NCBI RefSeq assembly: GCF_014851565.1
Contig: NZ_JACVAA010000001.1
Location: 682,001-746,000 of the forward strand
From: Pseudomonas sp. PDM15
GTDB taxonomy: Bacteria > Pseudomonadota > Gammaproteobacteria > Pseudomonadales > Pseudomonadaceae
Length of the DNA stretch: 64,000 nt
Direction: 5' to 3'
Shown: positions 38,222 through 48,028 of the stretch, piece after piece
Layout: each line of letters starts with the position of its first letter
Numbering within the stretch: position 1 is the stretch's first letter
Program-made: the position numbers and the translations under genes
Notes under the pieces: model-generated
Database searches by the model: none
What the model was told of the DNA's origin: nothing
Seen by the model: the letters and a program-made list of their open reading frames with translations, nothing else

Positions 38222-39301
38222 ATGCGTGAGCCCGTCGTGCGGCGCACCCGCTCCGGTTGTCTGACTTCCGTCCAGGCCCCGGCCCGTCATCACTCGCCGC
38301 TGGCGAAAGCGCTGTCGCTGCTCAGCGTATGTTCCGTCCTGGCATTCGCCGCGCCTCTGCCTCTGCAGGCCGCGGACGCAGCTGCCGTCCTTTCCATCGA
38401 ATCGCCCCAGGCCGTCACCAGCCTGCTGCTCGACGTGACTCACGCTGGCAAGCGTCTGGTTGCTGTGGGCGATCGTGGCCACATCCTGTTTTCCGAAGAC
38501 GCCGGGCGCAACTGGGTTCAGGCTCGTGTGCCGAGCCGCCAGTTGCTGACCGCGGTGTATTTCGCCGACGACAAGCATGGCTGGGCCGTCGGCCATGACG
38601 CGCAGATCCTCGCCACCGACGACGGCGGCGCCAACTGGGACCTGCAGTTCGAAGACCTGCAGCGCGAAGCGCCGCTGCTGGACGTCTGGTTCCGCGATGC
38701 CAGCACCGGTTACGCAGTCGGCGCCTATGGCGCGCTGCTGGAGACCACCGACGGCGGCAAGACCTGGAACGACGTCAGCGACCGCATGGACAATGAAGAC
38801 GGCTACCACCTCAACGGCATCACCGCCGTGAAGGACGCCGGCCTGTTCGCCGTGGGCGAGGCGGGCAGCATGTTCCGCTCCGCCGATTGGGGTCAGACCT
38901 GGGAGAAGGTCAAGGGTCCGTATGAAGGCACCCTGTTCGGCGCCATCGGCACCGCCAGCGCCAACACCGTGCTGGCCTATGGCCTGCGCGGCAACCTGTT
39001 CCGCTCCACCGATTTCGGCGCCACCTGGCAGCAGGTCAAGCTGCTCTCCGATAGCGGCCCGCTGGAATTCGGCCTGGCCAACGCCAGCCTGCTCAAGGAC
39101 GGCACCGTGGTCATCGTCGGCCATGGCGGCAGCGTCCTGACCAGCAAGGATTCCGGGCGCACCTTCACCGTGGTCAATCGTCCGGACCGTGCCTCCCTGG
39201 CCGGTGCTACCGACGACGCGGCAGGCAACCTGGTCCTGGTGGGGCAGGGTGGCGTGCAGATCGCTTCTCCGACTGGCACCGAGCCAGGCCAAAAACAATA
39301 A
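38222..39301 (+). CDS. YCF48/BNR-repeat exported protein
   Basis: 359-residue protein. The N-terminus is long and basic before a hydrophobic export segment (ALSLLSVCSVLAFAAPLPLQA). Repeated beta-propeller units follow, each with an Asp-box-like core (SEDAGRNWVQ, TDDGGANWD, TTDGGKTWN, SADWGQTWEK, STDFGATWQQ, SKDSGRTF). Six to seven blades fit a YCF48-like propeller. It lies 18 nt before the RND exporter gene and is likely its periplasmic partner. Confidence 0.84.
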   Translation: MREPVVRRTRSGCLTSVQAPARHHSPLAKALSLLSVCSVLAFAAPLPLQAADAAAVLSIESPQAVTSLLLDVTHAGKRLVAVGDRGHILFSEDAGRNWVQARVPSRQLLTAVYFADDKHGWAVGHDAQILATDDGGANWDLQFEDLQREAPLLDVWFRDASTGYAVGAYGALLETTDGGKTWNDVSDRMDNEDGYHLNGITAVKDAGLFAVGEAGSMFRSADWGQTWEKVKGPYEGTLFGAIGTASANTVLAYGLRGNLFRSTDFGATWQQVKLLSDSGPLEFGLANASLLKDGTVVIVGHGGSVLTSKDSGRTFTVVNRPDRASLAGATDDAAGNLVLVGQGGVQIASPTGTEPGQKQ

Positions 39302-39319
39302 TCCGGGGCGAATGAGCAT

Positions 39320-41707
39320 ATGAGTTCCATGAGTAGCCATCACCAGGACAAGGCGACCTTCCTCGAGCGCCTGATCTTCAACAACCGGCCAATCGTGATC
39401 GCGCTGTGCACGGTGATCACCATGCTGCTGCTGTGGCAGGCCTCGCACATCCGTCCCTCGACCAGCTTCGAGAAGATGATCCCGCTGGAGCACCCCTTCA
39501 TCGAGAAGATGCTCGAGCACCGCAACGACCTGTCCAACCTGGGCAACACCGTGCGTATCTCCGTGGAGGCGAAGGATGGCGACATCTTCTCCAAGGAGTA
39601 CATGGAGACCCTGCGCCAGATCCACGACGAGGTGTTCTACATCCCCGGCGTCGACCGTTCCGGTCTGAAGTCGCTGTGGAGCCCGAGCGTGCGCTGGACC
39701 GAAGTGACCGAAGAGGGCTTCGACGGCGGCGAAGTGATCCCGCAGACCTACGACGGCTCCGCGCAGAGCCTCGGCGAGCTGCGTGGCAACGTGCTGAAGT
39801 CCGGTCAGGTCGGCCGCTTGGTGGCCAACAACTTCAAGTCCAGCATCGTCGACGTGCCGCTGCTCGAGCAGTACCCGGATCCGAAGGACCAGAGCAAGCT
39901 GCTCAAGCTGGACTACCGCCAGTTCTCCCACGAGCTGGAAGAGAAGATCCGCGACAAGTACCAGGCGCAGAATCCCAATGTGCAGGTGCACATCGTCGGC
40001 TTCGCCAAGAAGGTCGGTGACCTGATCGATGGTCTGATCATGGTGGTGGCCTTCTTCGGTATCGCCCTGGTCATCACCCTGGTGCTGCTGTACTGGTTCA
40101 GCTGGTGCATCCGCTCGACCATCTCGGTGGTCTCCACCACCCTGATCGCGGTGGTCTGGCAGCTGGGCCTGATGAACCTCGCCGGATTCGGCCTCGACCC
40201 GTACTCGATGCTGGTGCCATTCCTGATCTTCGCCATCGGCATTTCTCACGGGGTGCAGAAGATCAACGGTATCGCCCTGCAGTCGAGTGACGCCGACAAC
40301 GCCCTGACCGCGGCGCGCCGTACCTTCCGCCAGCTGTTCCTGCCGGGCATGATCGCGATCCTGGTGGACGCCGTCGGCTTCATCACCCTGCTGATCATCG
40401 ACATCGGCGTGATCCGCGAGCTGGCCATCGGCGCCTCCATCGGCGTCGGCGTGATCGTGTTCACCAACCTGATCCTGCTGCCGGTGGCGATCTCCTACAT
40501 CGGCATCAGCAAGAAGGCCGTCGAGCGCAGCAGGCGCGAGGCCAACTGCGATCAGCCGTTCTGGCGTCTGCTGTCCAACTTCGCTCACCCGGTGGTGGCA
40601 CCGATCTCGGTGGTCATCGCCCTGTCCGCCGGCGTGGCCGCCTTCTGGTACCAGAAGGCCCACCTGCAGATCGGCGACCTCGATCAGGGTGCGCCGGAGC
40701 TGCGTCCGGACTCGCGCTACAACAAGGACAACGACTTCATCATCAGCAACTACTCGACCAGCTCCGACGTGCTGGTGGTGATGGTCAAGACGCCGAACGA
40801 AGGTTGCTCCACGCACCAGACCCTGGCGCCTATCGACCAGCTGATGTGGCAACTGGAGAACACCGAGGGCGTGCAGTCGGCCATCTCGATGGTCAGCGTG
40901 TCCAAGCAGGTGATCAAGGGCATGAACGAGGGCAGTCTCAAGTGGGAGACCCTGTCGCGTAACCCGGACATCCTCAACAACTCCATCGCCCGTGCGGACG
41001 GTCTGTACAACGCCGACTGCTCGCTGGCGCCGGTGCTGGTGTTCCTCAACGACCACAAGGCGGCGACCCTCAAGCGCGCCGTAGGCGTGGTGGAAGAGTT
41101 CGCCAAGGAGAACAACAAGGACGATCTGCAGTTCCTGCTGGCTGCCGGTAACGCCGGTATCGAGGCCGCTACCAACGAGGTGATCGCCACCTCCGAGCTG
41201 AAGATCCTGGTGCTGGTGTACATCTGCGTGGCGGTGATGTGCCTGATCACCTTCCGCTCCTTGGGCGCCATGTTGTGCATCATCCTGCCGCTGATCCTCA
41301 CCTCCATCCTGGGTAACGCCCTGATGGCCTGGCTGGGCATCGGCGTGAAGGTGGCGACCCTGCCGGTGATCGCGCTCGGCGTGGGTATCGGTGTCGACTA
41401 CGGCATCTATATCTACAGCCGCCTGGAGAGCTTCCTGCGTGCCGGCATGCCGCTGCAAGAGGCGTACTACCAGACCCTGCGCTCCACTGGTAAGGCCGTA
41501 CTGTTCACCGGTCTGTGCCTGGCCATCGGCGTGGTCACCTGGATCTTCTCGGCGATCAAGTTCCAGGCCGACATGGGTCTGATGCTGACCTTCATGCTGC
41601 TGTGGAACATGTTCGGTGCCCTGTGGCTGCTGCCAGCCCTGGCGCGCTTCCTGATCAAGCCGGAGAAGCTGGCCGGCAAGAAAGGTGGCTCGCTGTTCGC
41701 ACACTGA
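39320..41707 (+). CDS. RND/MMPL-family exporter
   Basis: 795-residue inner-membrane transporter of the RND superfamily. One membrane helix (PIVIALCTVITMLLLWQ) precedes a large periplasmic loop with the FEKMIPLEHP motif. A first sterol-sensing-like helix bundle (about 230-410) is followed by a second loop and a second bundle (about 630-775, with VGIGVDYGIYIYS). It resembles hydrophobic-substrate exporters rather than tripartite drug pumps. With DUF1302, DUF1329 and YCF48-like partners it probably moves a lipid-like molecule; the substrate is unknown. Confidence 0.85.
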   Translation: MSSMSSHHQDKATFLERLIFNNRPIVIALCTVITMLLLWQASHIRPSTSFEKMIPLEHPFIEKMLEHRNDLSNLGNTVRISVEAKDGDIFSKEYMETLRQIHDEVFYIPGVDRSGLKSLWSPSVRWTEVTEEGFDGGEVIPQTYDGSAQSLGELRGNVLKSGQVGRLVANNFKSSIVDVPLLEQYPDPKDQSKLLKLDYRQFSHELEEKIRDKYQAQNPNVQVHIVGFAKKVGDLIDGLIMVVAFFGIALVITLVLLYWFSWCIRSTISVVSTTLIAVVWQLGLMNLAGFGLDPYSMLVPFLIFAIGISHGVQKINGIALQSSDADNALTAARRTFRQLFLPGMIAILVDAVGFITLLIIDIGVIRELAIGASIGVGVIVFTNLILLPVAISYIGISKKAVERSRREANCDQPFWRLLSNFAHPVVAPISVVIALSAGVAAFWYQKAHLQIGDLDQGAPELRPDSRYNKDNDFIISNYSTSSDVLVVMVKTPNEGCSTHQTLAPIDQLMWQLENTEGVQSAISMVSVSKQVIKGMNEGSLKWETLSRNPDILNNSIARADGLYNADCSLAPVLVFLNDHKAATLKRAVGVVEEFAKENNKDDLQFLLAAGNAGIEAATNEVIATSELKILVLVYICVAVMCLITFRSLGAMLCIILPLILTSILGNALMAWLGIGVKVATLPVIALGVGIGVDYGIYIYSRLESFLRAGMPLQEAYYQTLRSTGKAVLFTGLCLAIGVVTWIFSAIKFQADMGLMLTFMLLWNMFGALWLLPALARFLIKPEKLAGKKGGSLFAH

Positions 41708-41722
41708 TCTGACGTGGTACTG

Positions 41723-41752
41723 AAAAAAGGGCTCCCTAGGGAGCCCTTTTTA
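41723..41752 (+). terminator. Rho-independent terminator after the RND gene
   Basis: AAAAAAGGGCTCCC pairs with GGGAGCCCTTTTT around a TA loop, so it could work in both directions. It starts 15 bp after the RND stop. Confidence 0.88.
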
Positions 41753-42030
41753 TTGCCTGCTGTTTATTCCCGTTGGCAGTAACGATCAACTGAAGGAGCG
41801 GCTATCCGTTGCCAGTGCTCGGGCGGGAGAGGCGGGTGGTTGGGAATGGCATTCCGGAGTGCAGTAGTGTCGGAGAGACCCACGACGGTCTGGCCTGGCA
41901 GGTGGGGTGTCGGAGGTTCCGATGGCGGAGGATCGGGCCGCCTTGCAGTGGACGACCGAGGTCATGCTGGGGTGAAGGTGCTGGACATTGTCGAGCTACA
42001 GCAGGCTTTCGCCGGCGAATGGCAGGCATG
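41753..42030. other. Gap between RND and ETF-QO terminators
   Basis: About 280 bp with no convincing gene. A 63-codon rightward frame from a TTG at 41840 ends at 42031, right where the next terminator starts, but it has no recognisable product or good ribosome site, so I did not call it. Confidence 0.3.
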
Positions 42031-42057
42031 AAAAAGCCGCCTTGCGGCGGCTTTTTC
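42031..42057. terminator. Bidirectional terminator after the ETF-QO gene
   Basis: AAAAAGCCGCC and GGCGGCTTTTT pair around a TTGC loop. On the minus strand it lies 13 bp after the ETF-QO stop codon and supplies a run of T on either strand. Confidence 0.88.
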
Positions 42058-42070
42058 AATACGGCTCGAA

Positions 42071-43735
42071 TTACATGTTGGGGTAGTTCGGGCCGCCGGT
42101 GCCTTCCGGAGCGATCCAGGTGATGTTCTGGGCCGGGTCCTTGATGTCGCAGGTCTTGCAGTGCACGCAGTTCTGCGCGTTGATCTGGAACTTCTTCTCG
42201 CCGTCTTCCTTGGTCACCACCTCGTACACGCCGGCCGGGCAGTAGCGCTGCGCCGGTTCGTCGTACTTCGGCAGGTTGACGCTGAGCGGGATGCTGGCGT
42301 CGGTCAGCTTCAGGTGGCAGGGCTGCTCTTCCTCGTGGTTGGTGTTGGAGAGGAACACCGAGGAGAGTTTGTCGAAGCTCAGCTTGCCGTCCGGCTTCGG
42401 ATAGTCGATACGCTTCGATTCTGCAGCGGGCTTCAGGCAGGCATAGTCCGGCTTGGTGTCGTGCAGGGTGAAGGGGATCTTGCCGCCGAAGACGTTCTGA
42501 TCCAGCCAGTTCAGGCCGCCACCGAAGACCGGGCCGAACTTGTGCAGGGCCGGGCCGAAGTTACGGCTGCGGAACAGCTCGTCGTATAGCCAGCTGGCCT
42601 TGAAGCCATCGACGTAGCCGTTGAGCAGGTCGCCGCCCTGGCCGTCGGCCAGCAGTGCGTCGGCAACCGCTTCGGCGGCCAGCATGCCGGACTTCATGGC
42701 GGTGTGGCTGCCCTTGATCTTGGCGAAGTTCAGAGTGCCCAGGTCGCAACCGATCAGGGCGCCGCCCGGGAAGACCATCTTCGGCAGCGAGTTCAGGCCG
42801 CCTTTGCAGATGGCGCGAGCACCGTAGGCGACGCGCTTGCCGCCTTCCAGGTACTGCTTGATCACCGGGTGGTGCTTGTAGCGCTGGAACTCGTCGAACG
42901 GCGACAGGAAGGCGTTGCCGTAAGACAGGTCGACGATCAGGCCGACCACTACCTGGTTGTTTTCCAGGTGATAGAGGAAGGAGCCGCCGGTGTTCTCGGT
43001 GCCGACCACATCCAGCGGCCAGCCGGCGGTGTGCACCACCAGACCCTGCTCGTGCTTGGCCGGGTCGATGTCCCAGATTTCCTTGATGCCAATGCCGTAG
43101 TGCTGGGCGTCGGCTTCGGAGTCGAGATTGAATTTCTTGATCAGCTGCTTGCCGATGTGGCCACGGCAGCCTTCGGCGAACAAAGTGTACTTGCCGCGCA
43201 GCTCCATGCCGGGGGTGTAGTAGCCCTCTTTGGGATGGCCTTCGCGATCCACGCCGAGGTCGCCGGTGATGATGCCGCGAACCACCCCGTTCTCGTCGAT
43301 CAGTGCTTCCTGGGCGGCGAAGCCCGGGTAGATCTCGACGCCCAGGGCTTCGGCCTGCTGGGCCAGCCAGCGGCACAGGTTGCCCAGGGAGATGATGTAG
43401 TTGCCTTCGTTGTGCATGGTCTTGGGCACGAACAGGCCCGGCACTTTGATGGCGCTGTCAGCGTTCTTCAACATATAGATGTCGTCACGCTTGACTTCGG
43501 TGTTCAGCGGGGCGCCCAGCTCTTTCCAGTTGGGGAACAGCTCGTTCAGGGCGCGCGGCTCGAAGACCGCACCGGAGAGGATGTGAGCGCCGACTTCGGA
43601 ACCCTTCTCGACCACGCAGACGCTGATTTCTTTGCCGGCGTCGGCGGCCTTCTGCTTCAGTCGGCAGGCGGCGGAGAGGCCCGAGGGGCCGGCGCCGACG
43701 ATGACGACGTCGAATTCCATAAATTCGCGTTCCAC
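42071..43735 (-). CDS. Electron transfer flavoprotein-ubiquinone oxidoreductase
   Basis: Membrane-associated FAD/4Fe-4S enzyme that passes electrons from ETF to ubiquinone during fatty acid and amino acid oxidation. The 554-residue protein has the FAD motif VVIVGAGPSGLSAA, the GEYV-type ubiquinone region and the C-terminal cluster ligands (NCVHCKTCDIKDP). The GTG at 43735 is chosen because AGGAG sits 7 nt before it and it gives the family N-terminus (EREFMEFDVV). It is divergent from etfB. Confidence 0.95.
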   Translation of the reverse strand: MEREFMEFDVVIVGAGPSGLSAACRLKQKAADAGKEISVCVVEKGSEVGAHILSGAVFEPRALNELFPNWKELGAPLNTEVKRDDIYMLKNADSAIKVPGLFVPKTMHNEGNYIISLGNLCRWLAQQAEALGVEIYPGFAAQEALIDENGVVRGIITGDLGVDREGHPKEGYYTPGMELRGKYTLFAEGCRGHIGKQLIKKFNLDSEADAQHYGIGIKEIWDIDPAKHEQGLVVHTAGWPLDVVGTENTGGSFLYHLENNQVVVGLIVDLSYGNAFLSPFDEFQRYKHHPVIKQYLEGGKRVAYGARAICKGGLNSLPKMVFPGGALIGCDLGTLNFAKIKGSHTAMKSGMLAAEAVADALLADGQGGDLLNGYVDGFKASWLYDELFRSRNFGPALHKFGPVFGGGLNWLDQNVFGGKIPFTLHDTKPDYACLKPAAESKRIDYPKPDGKLSFDKLSSVFLSNTNHEEEQPCHLKLTDASIPLSVNLPKYDEPAQRYCPAGVYEVVTKEDGEKKFQINAQNCVHCKTCDIKDPAQNITWIAPEGTGGPNYPNM

Positions 43736-44058
43736 AGAGAATCTCCTACTCAAGGCTTCTTCGGTGTTATTGATCTGGCTTGGCTAGGCTTTCTCTGGCC
43801 TGCGCGCTGGGCATTATATATATAGCCCCTTGCACGTCCAATACAAACGTTTGTTTGAATTTTGTCAAAGCCGTGTAGCGCAAGGCTTGGCGCCGGATAA
43901 ATGGGAGTTTTTCGTGTTGACCGAAAAGGGCGTTCCGGTCAAGATACGGGCGGTTTTGCGTTCGCCGTATGGGCTGACCGTCGGTTCCGGCCGACTAGCA
44001 TCACCGGCCAGGCTTGCCTTGGCGACATTCTTATTCACCGGAGAGTAACGAGGAATCC
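43736..44058. promoter_or_regulatory. Divergent ETF-QO/etfBA promoter region with a PsrA-like box
   Basis: This 323-bp interval serves two divergent fatty-acid-oxidation units. At 43844-43857 it contains CAAAC-GTTT-GTTTG, an exact fit to the PsrA operator pattern (G/C)AAAC-N(2-4)-GTTT(G/C). PsrA is the long-chain-fatty-acid-responsive repressor of beta-oxidation in Pseudomonas, and I recall etf genes being among its targets. A short AT-rich stretch (ATTATATATATA) at 43813-43824 could be part of the leftward promoter. Confidence 0.6.
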
Positions 44059-44808
44059 ATGAAGGTTCTTGTAGCTGTCAAACGAGTGGTCGACTACAAC
44101 GTCAAAGTCCGCGTCAAGGCGGACAACTCCGGCGTCGACCTCGCCAACGTCAAGATGTCGATGAACCCCTTCTGCGAAATCGCTGTGGAAGAGGCCGTAC
44201 GTCTGAAGGAAAAAGGTGTGGCGAGCGAGATCGTCGTCGTCACCATCGGCCCGAACACCGCTCAGGAGCAACTGCGTACCGCTCTGGCCCTGGGTGCTGA
44301 CCGTTCGATCCTGGTTGAGACCAACGAAGAGCTGAACTCCCTGGCCGTGGCCAAGCTGCTGAAAGCCGTGGTCGACAAGGAGCAGCCGCAACTGGTCATC
44401 ATGGGCAAGCAGGCCATCGACAGCGACAACAACCAGACCGGCCAGATGCTGGGCGCCCTGACTGGCTTCGCCCAGGGTACCTTCGCTTCCAAGGTCGAAC
44501 TGGCTGGCGACAAGGTCAACGTGACCCGCGAAATCGACGGCGGTCTGCAGACCGTTGCTCTGGCCCTGCCGGCGATCGTCACCACCGACCTGCGCCTGAA
44601 CGAGCCGCGCTACGCGTCGCTGCCGAACATCATGAAAGCCAAGAAGAAGCCGCTGGACGTGGTTACCCCGGACGCCCTGGGCGTTTCCACCGCTTCCACC
44701 GTCAAGACCCTGAAAGTCGAAGCGCCTGCTGCCCGCAGCGCCGGCATCAAGGTCAAGTCCGTGGCTGAACTGGTCGAGAAATTGAAGAACGAGGCGAAGG
44801 TAATCTAA
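44059..44808 (+). CDS. etfB: Electron transfer flavoprotein beta subunit
   Basis: 249-residue small ETF subunit, starting [42 protein letters not shown] and the AMP-binding region [15 protein letters not shown] are family blocks. A GAGGAA ribosome site precedes the ATG at 44059. Its TAA stop is followed directly by the etfA ATG. Confidence 0.97.
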   Translation: MKVLVAVKRVVDYNVKVRVKADNSGVDLANVKMSMNPFCEIAVEEAVRLKEKGVASEIVVVTIGPNTAQEQLRTALALGADRSILVETNEELNSLAVAKLLKAVVDKEQPQLVIMGKQAIDSDNNQTGQMLGALTGFAQGTFASKVELAGDKVNVTREIDGGLQTVALALPAIVTTDLRLNEPRYASLPNIMKAKKKPLDVVTPDALGVSTASTVKTLKVEAPAARSAGIKVKSVAELVEKLKNEAKVI

Positions 44809-45738
44809 ATGACTATCTTGGTTGTTGCAGAACACACTAACGCCGCTCTGGCCGCGGCCACTCTGAACACCGTTGCCGCTGCTCAGAAGATCGGTGGTGA
44901 CATTCACGTGCTGGTCGCCGGTTCCAATGCCGGTGCTGCTGCCGAAGCCGCTGCCAAAATCGCTGGCGTGAGCAAGGTGCTGGTTGCCGATAACGCCGCC
45001 TTCGCCAACCAGCTGCCGGAGAACGTCGCCCCGCTGGTTGCCGAGCTGGGCAAGGGCTACAGCCACATCCTGGCTGCCGCCACCAGCAACGGTAAGAACA
45101 TCCTGCCGCGCGTTGCCGCTCAGCTGGACGTCGACCAGATCTCCGAAATCGTTGCCGTCGAAAGCGCCGATACCTTCAAGCGCCCGATCTATGCCGGTAA
45201 CGCCATCGCTACCGTGCAGTCCTCGGCTGCCGTGAAAGTGATCACCGTGCGTGGTACAGGCTTCGACGCCGCTGCTGCCGAAGGTGGCTCCGCTGCCATC
45301 GAAGCCGTCACCACTGGCGGCGACGCTGGCAAGTCGTCCTTCGTCGGCGAAGAGCTGGCCAAGTCCGACCGTCCGGAACTGACCGCTGCCAAGATCGTCG
45401 TTTCCGGCGGCCGTGGCATGCAGAACGGCGATAACTTCAAGCACCTGTACGCTCTGGCCGACAAGCTGGGCGCTGCCGTCGGCGCTTCCCGCGCTGCCGT
45501 CGACGCCGGCTTCGTGCCGAACGACATGCAGGTTGGCCAGACCGGCAAGATCGTCGCTCCGCAGCTGTACATCGCGGTCGGTATCTCCGGTGCCATCCAG
45601 CACCTGGCAGGCATGAAGGACTCCAAGGTCATCGTCGCTATCAACAAGGACGAAGAAGCCCCGATCTTCCAGGTGGCTGACTACGGCCTGGTGGCTGACC
45701 TGTTCGAAGCCGTACCGGAGCTCGAGAAACTGGTCTGA
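44809..45738 (+). CDS. etfA: Electron transfer flavoprotein alpha subunit
   Basis: 309-residue large ETF subunit carrying the FAD site: [14 protein letters not shown], then [24 protein letters not shown]. It forms the soluble FAD/AMP heterodimer with EtfB and accepts electrons from acyl-CoA dehydrogenases, passing them to ETF-QO encoded next door. Confidence 0.97.
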   Translation: MTILVVAEHTNAALAAATLNTVAAAQKIGGDIHVLVAGSNAGAAAEAAAKIAGVSKVLVADNAAFANQLPENVAPLVAELGKGYSHILAAATSNGKNILPRVAAQLDVDQISEIVAVESADTFKRPIYAGNAIATVQSSAAVKVITVRGTGFDAAAAEGGSAAIEAVTTGGDAGKSSFVGEELAKSDRPELTAAKIVVSGGRGMQNGDNFKHLYALADKLGAAVGASRAAVDAGFVPNDMQVGQTGKIVAPQLYIAVGISGAIQHLAGMKDSKVIVAINKDEEAPIFQVADYGLVADLFEAVPELEKLV

Positions 45739-45758
45739 TCCAGCTTCTTCGCTCTCGC

Positions 45759-45787
45759 AAAAAACCCGCTCATCGAGCGGGTTTTTT
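45759..45787 (+). terminator. Bidirectional terminator between etfA and plaF
   Basis: AAAAAACCCGCTC pairs with GAGCGGGTTTTTT around ATC. It can end the rightward etfBA transcript and the leftward plaF transcript. Confidence 0.88.
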
Positions 45788-45806
45788 GTTTTAGGAAGAC
45801 CGGTTT

Positions 45807-46730
45807 CTACAGACTGTCTAGGAAAGCCTGATAGTGGTGCGCCGTTTCCTCGGGACGTTCGATCATCGGCGCGTGGCCGCAGTTCTTCATTACTACCACG
45901 GTCGGTTGCTTCAGCAGCGGTTGCATCACATCGATGCTGGAGACATGCAGGGCACGGTCCTGCTCGCCCCACAGCACCAGGGTCGGCACCTGGATGTTCG
46001 GCAGTTCAGGCTCCAACGGCACATAGTGGCCGCGCAGCTGGGCGAAGATGCGGTCGTAGTGCTCCTGGTTGACCACCGACCTCTCGGCAAAGTAGCGCTT
46101 GAGGGACTCCGGCAACGGTGGCGGGCTGACGAAGACGAAGTTCATCAGCGCGTCGAAGTCTTCGGCTCTGCGGACCACCAGCGGATTGGGCTCGCCGCGC
46201 TCGAGGCGCTGGATCATCTCGCTCTTTTGCGGTGCGGTGACCCCGGCATTGTCCAGAAGCGCGACACTCAGGACCTGTTCGGGATGGCGCGCGGCATACA
46301 GCGCGGCGATATGCCCTCCCATGGAATTGCCGACCAGGTGCAGCTTGTCGATCCGCAGAGCGTTGGCGAAGGCCCGCACTCGCTCCATCTGGCTGACCAC
46401 ATCGTAGCTGGCATTCGGTTTGCTGCTCTCGCCGAAGCCGGGCAGGTCCAGGGCGATTACGCGGTAGCGGTGGGTGAGGTGGCGGGAGAAGCGCAGCCAG
46501 TTATCGCGATCGGCGCCGAATCCGTGAATCATCAGCAGTGTTTCACCGTCGGCCGGCCCGCCTTCGTAGTAATGTATGGTCAGCTCGCCGACCGTGATTT
46601 CCTTCGGAGAGACGCCAGCCAGCTGGCGCTCGACAAACCGCACGCCGGCCACCAGCGCGGCAGGTGAGAGGTACAGCGCACCGGCCGCGCCTGCCAGCAA
46701 CAGGGCTATGCCGAGGGCGATTTTTTTCAT
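45807..46730 (-). CDS. plaF: PlaF-like membrane-anchored phospholipase A
   Basis: 307-residue alpha/beta hydrolase with an N-terminal membrane anchor (IALGIALLLAGAAGALYL). The oxyanion region is HGFGADRDNW. The triad reads Ser136 (GNSMGG), Asp258 (GEQDRALHV) and His286 (NCGHAPMIERP). These positions agree within one residue with the triad I recall for P. aeruginosa PlaF (PA2949), which remodels membrane glycerophospholipids and also sits next to etf genes. The symbol rests on that synteny and similarity. Confidence 0.82.
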   Translation of the reverse strand: MKKIALGIALLLAGAAGALYLSPAALVAGVRFVERQLAGVSPKEITVGELTIHYYEGGPADGETLLMIHGFGADRDNWLRFSRHLTHRYRVIALDLPGFGESSKPNASYDVVSQMERVRAFANALRIDKLHLVGNSMGGHIAALYAARHPEQVLSVALLDNAGVTAPQKSEMIQRLERGEPNPLVVRRAEDFDALMNFVFVSPPPLPESLKRYFAERSVVNQEHYDRIFAQLRGHYVPLEPELPNIQVPTLVLWGEQDRALHVSSIDVMQPLLKQPTVVVMKNCGHAPMIERPEETAHHYQAFLDSL

Positions 46731-46838
46731 GGCGAATCCTTATCGCTAATAATTATTAGGCGTGCTTGCTACGCTAGCATGAAGAGCGCGGGGCTGGTGA
46801 AGGCCCGCTGCTTGCCACGCATACCAGCGGTGCTTCCG

Positions 46839-47681
46839 ATGCAAAAAATGTTGTCGTTGAAAATCCTCGGCCTCATCGGCCTGTTGCTGCTTCCCGGCCT
46901 GGCTTCGGCCGCCGGCAAGTGCGAGCGCCTGGTGGCCACCGGCAACCCCGAGTACCCGCCCTATCTGTGGCGCGACCCGCAGAGCCCGCAGCACCTGATC
47001 GGTGCCAATGCCGACCTGCTGACGCTGATCGGCAAACAGCTGGGGGTAAAGATCGAGATCATCTACACCGGTCCCTGGTCCCGCGCCCAGGACGAGGTGC
47101 GCACCGGTCGGGTCGACCTCCTGGCCGGCGCTTTCCTCACCCTGCCACGCCTGGAGAGCATGGACTACGTGCATCCCGCCTTCTTCATCACGCCCAGCGT
47201 GGTCTGGGTGCGCAAGGGCCAGGGCTTCCCCTACAGTGGCTGGGAAGATCTACGCGGGCGTACCGGCGGCACGCTGGTGCACAACAGCTTCGGCCAGCAG
47301 TTCGATGCCTTCGCCAAGGCCAACCTCAGCCTCGAGGAAGTGCCCAGCCTGATCCAGGCCTTTCAGAAGCTGCTGTTGGGGCGCACCGACTATGTGATCT
47401 ACGAGCGCTACCCAGGCGTGGCGCTGGCCAACACCCAGGGCATGCTGGAGAGCCTGGAAACCCTGGAGCCGCCGATCTCCAGTGAAGGCCTGTACCTGAC
47501 CCTGTCGCACAACTCCGCCTGCAACGATCCCTGGCTGCGCGGACAGCTGGCGAAAAAGATGACAGAATTGACCGCCGCCGGCCTGCCGGAGTCCCTCCTG
47601 CAGCGCAATCTGGAGCGCTGGAAAGCCCAGCAGGCGCAAGCCGCCGACGTTCCCCCGCAAGAGCAGGAAGATTCTCAGTGA
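46839..47681 (+). CDS. Periplasmic solute-binding family 3 protein
   Basis: 280-residue exported protein of the extracellular solute-binding family 3 (amino-acid-binding type). A signal peptide ends in LLPGLASAA. The mature part starts KCERLVATGNPEYPPYLW and has PHPAFFITPSVVW-type and GRTGGTLVHNSFGQQ blocks. No ABC transporter genes are adjacent, so it may instead feed a signalling protein. The ATG at 46839 is preferred. It overlaps the next gene by 4 nt. Confidence 0.78.
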   Translation: MQKMLSLKILGLIGLLLLPGLASAAGKCERLVATGNPEYPPYLWRDPQSPQHLIGANADLLTLIGKQLGVKIEIIYTGPWSRAQDEVRTGRVDLLAGAFLTLPRLESMDYVHPAFFITPSVVWVRKGQGFPYSGWEDLRGRTGGTLVHNSFGQQFDAFAKANLSLEEVPSLIQAFQKLLLGRTDYVIYERYPGVALANTQGMLESLETLEPPISSEGLYLTLSHNSACNDPWLRGQLAKKMTELTAAGLPESLLQRNLERWKAQQAQAADVPPQEQEDSQ

Positions 47682-48028
47682 ACCCACGTCTAACCCTTGT
47701 CCTGGCAGTGCTGGCGCTGGCCGGCTGTGCCAACGACCCGGCGCCGAACGAGCAGATGCGCCTCACCGTTCAGGCCGTCGAGCAGGCGCGCGCGGTCGGT
47801 GCAGATCCGCAACTCGAGGAGATGCGTGAGGCCGAGCGCAAGCTGGCCCGCGCCGAGAAGAACATGGGCGAGGAGGACTACAAGCGCGCCCGGGTGTTCG
47901 CCGAACAGGCCGAGCTCGACGCTCGCCTCGCCGAGGCCAAGGTCCTCAATCAGAAGAGCCAGAAGCAGCTCGATGAACTGAACGCGCGCCTCACCCGCCT
48001 GCGCAAGCAACTGGGAGAGCTGCCGTGA
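47678..48028 (+). CDS. DUF4398 lipoprotein
   Basis: 116-residue small lipoprotein with lipobox LAGC after a hydrophobic leader. The mature part is a single Ala/Glu/Lys-rich helical domain (MREAERKLARAEKNM, RVFAEQAELDARLAEAK) as in DUF4398. It starts at a GTG overlapping the solute-binding gene and overlaps the OmpA-family gene, forming a three-gene operon. Confidence 0.82.
   Translation: MNPRLTLVLAVLALAGCANDPAPNEQMRLTVQAVEQARAVGADPQLEEMREAERKLARAEKNMGEEDYKRARVFAEQAELDARLAEAKVLNQKSQKQLDELNARLTRLRKQLGELP

Noticed and set aside
41840..42031. A possible 63-codon gene ending just before a terminator
   Set aside because: It begins at TTG without a good ribosome site, and the predicted sequence is Gly/Arg-rich without a recognisable motif.
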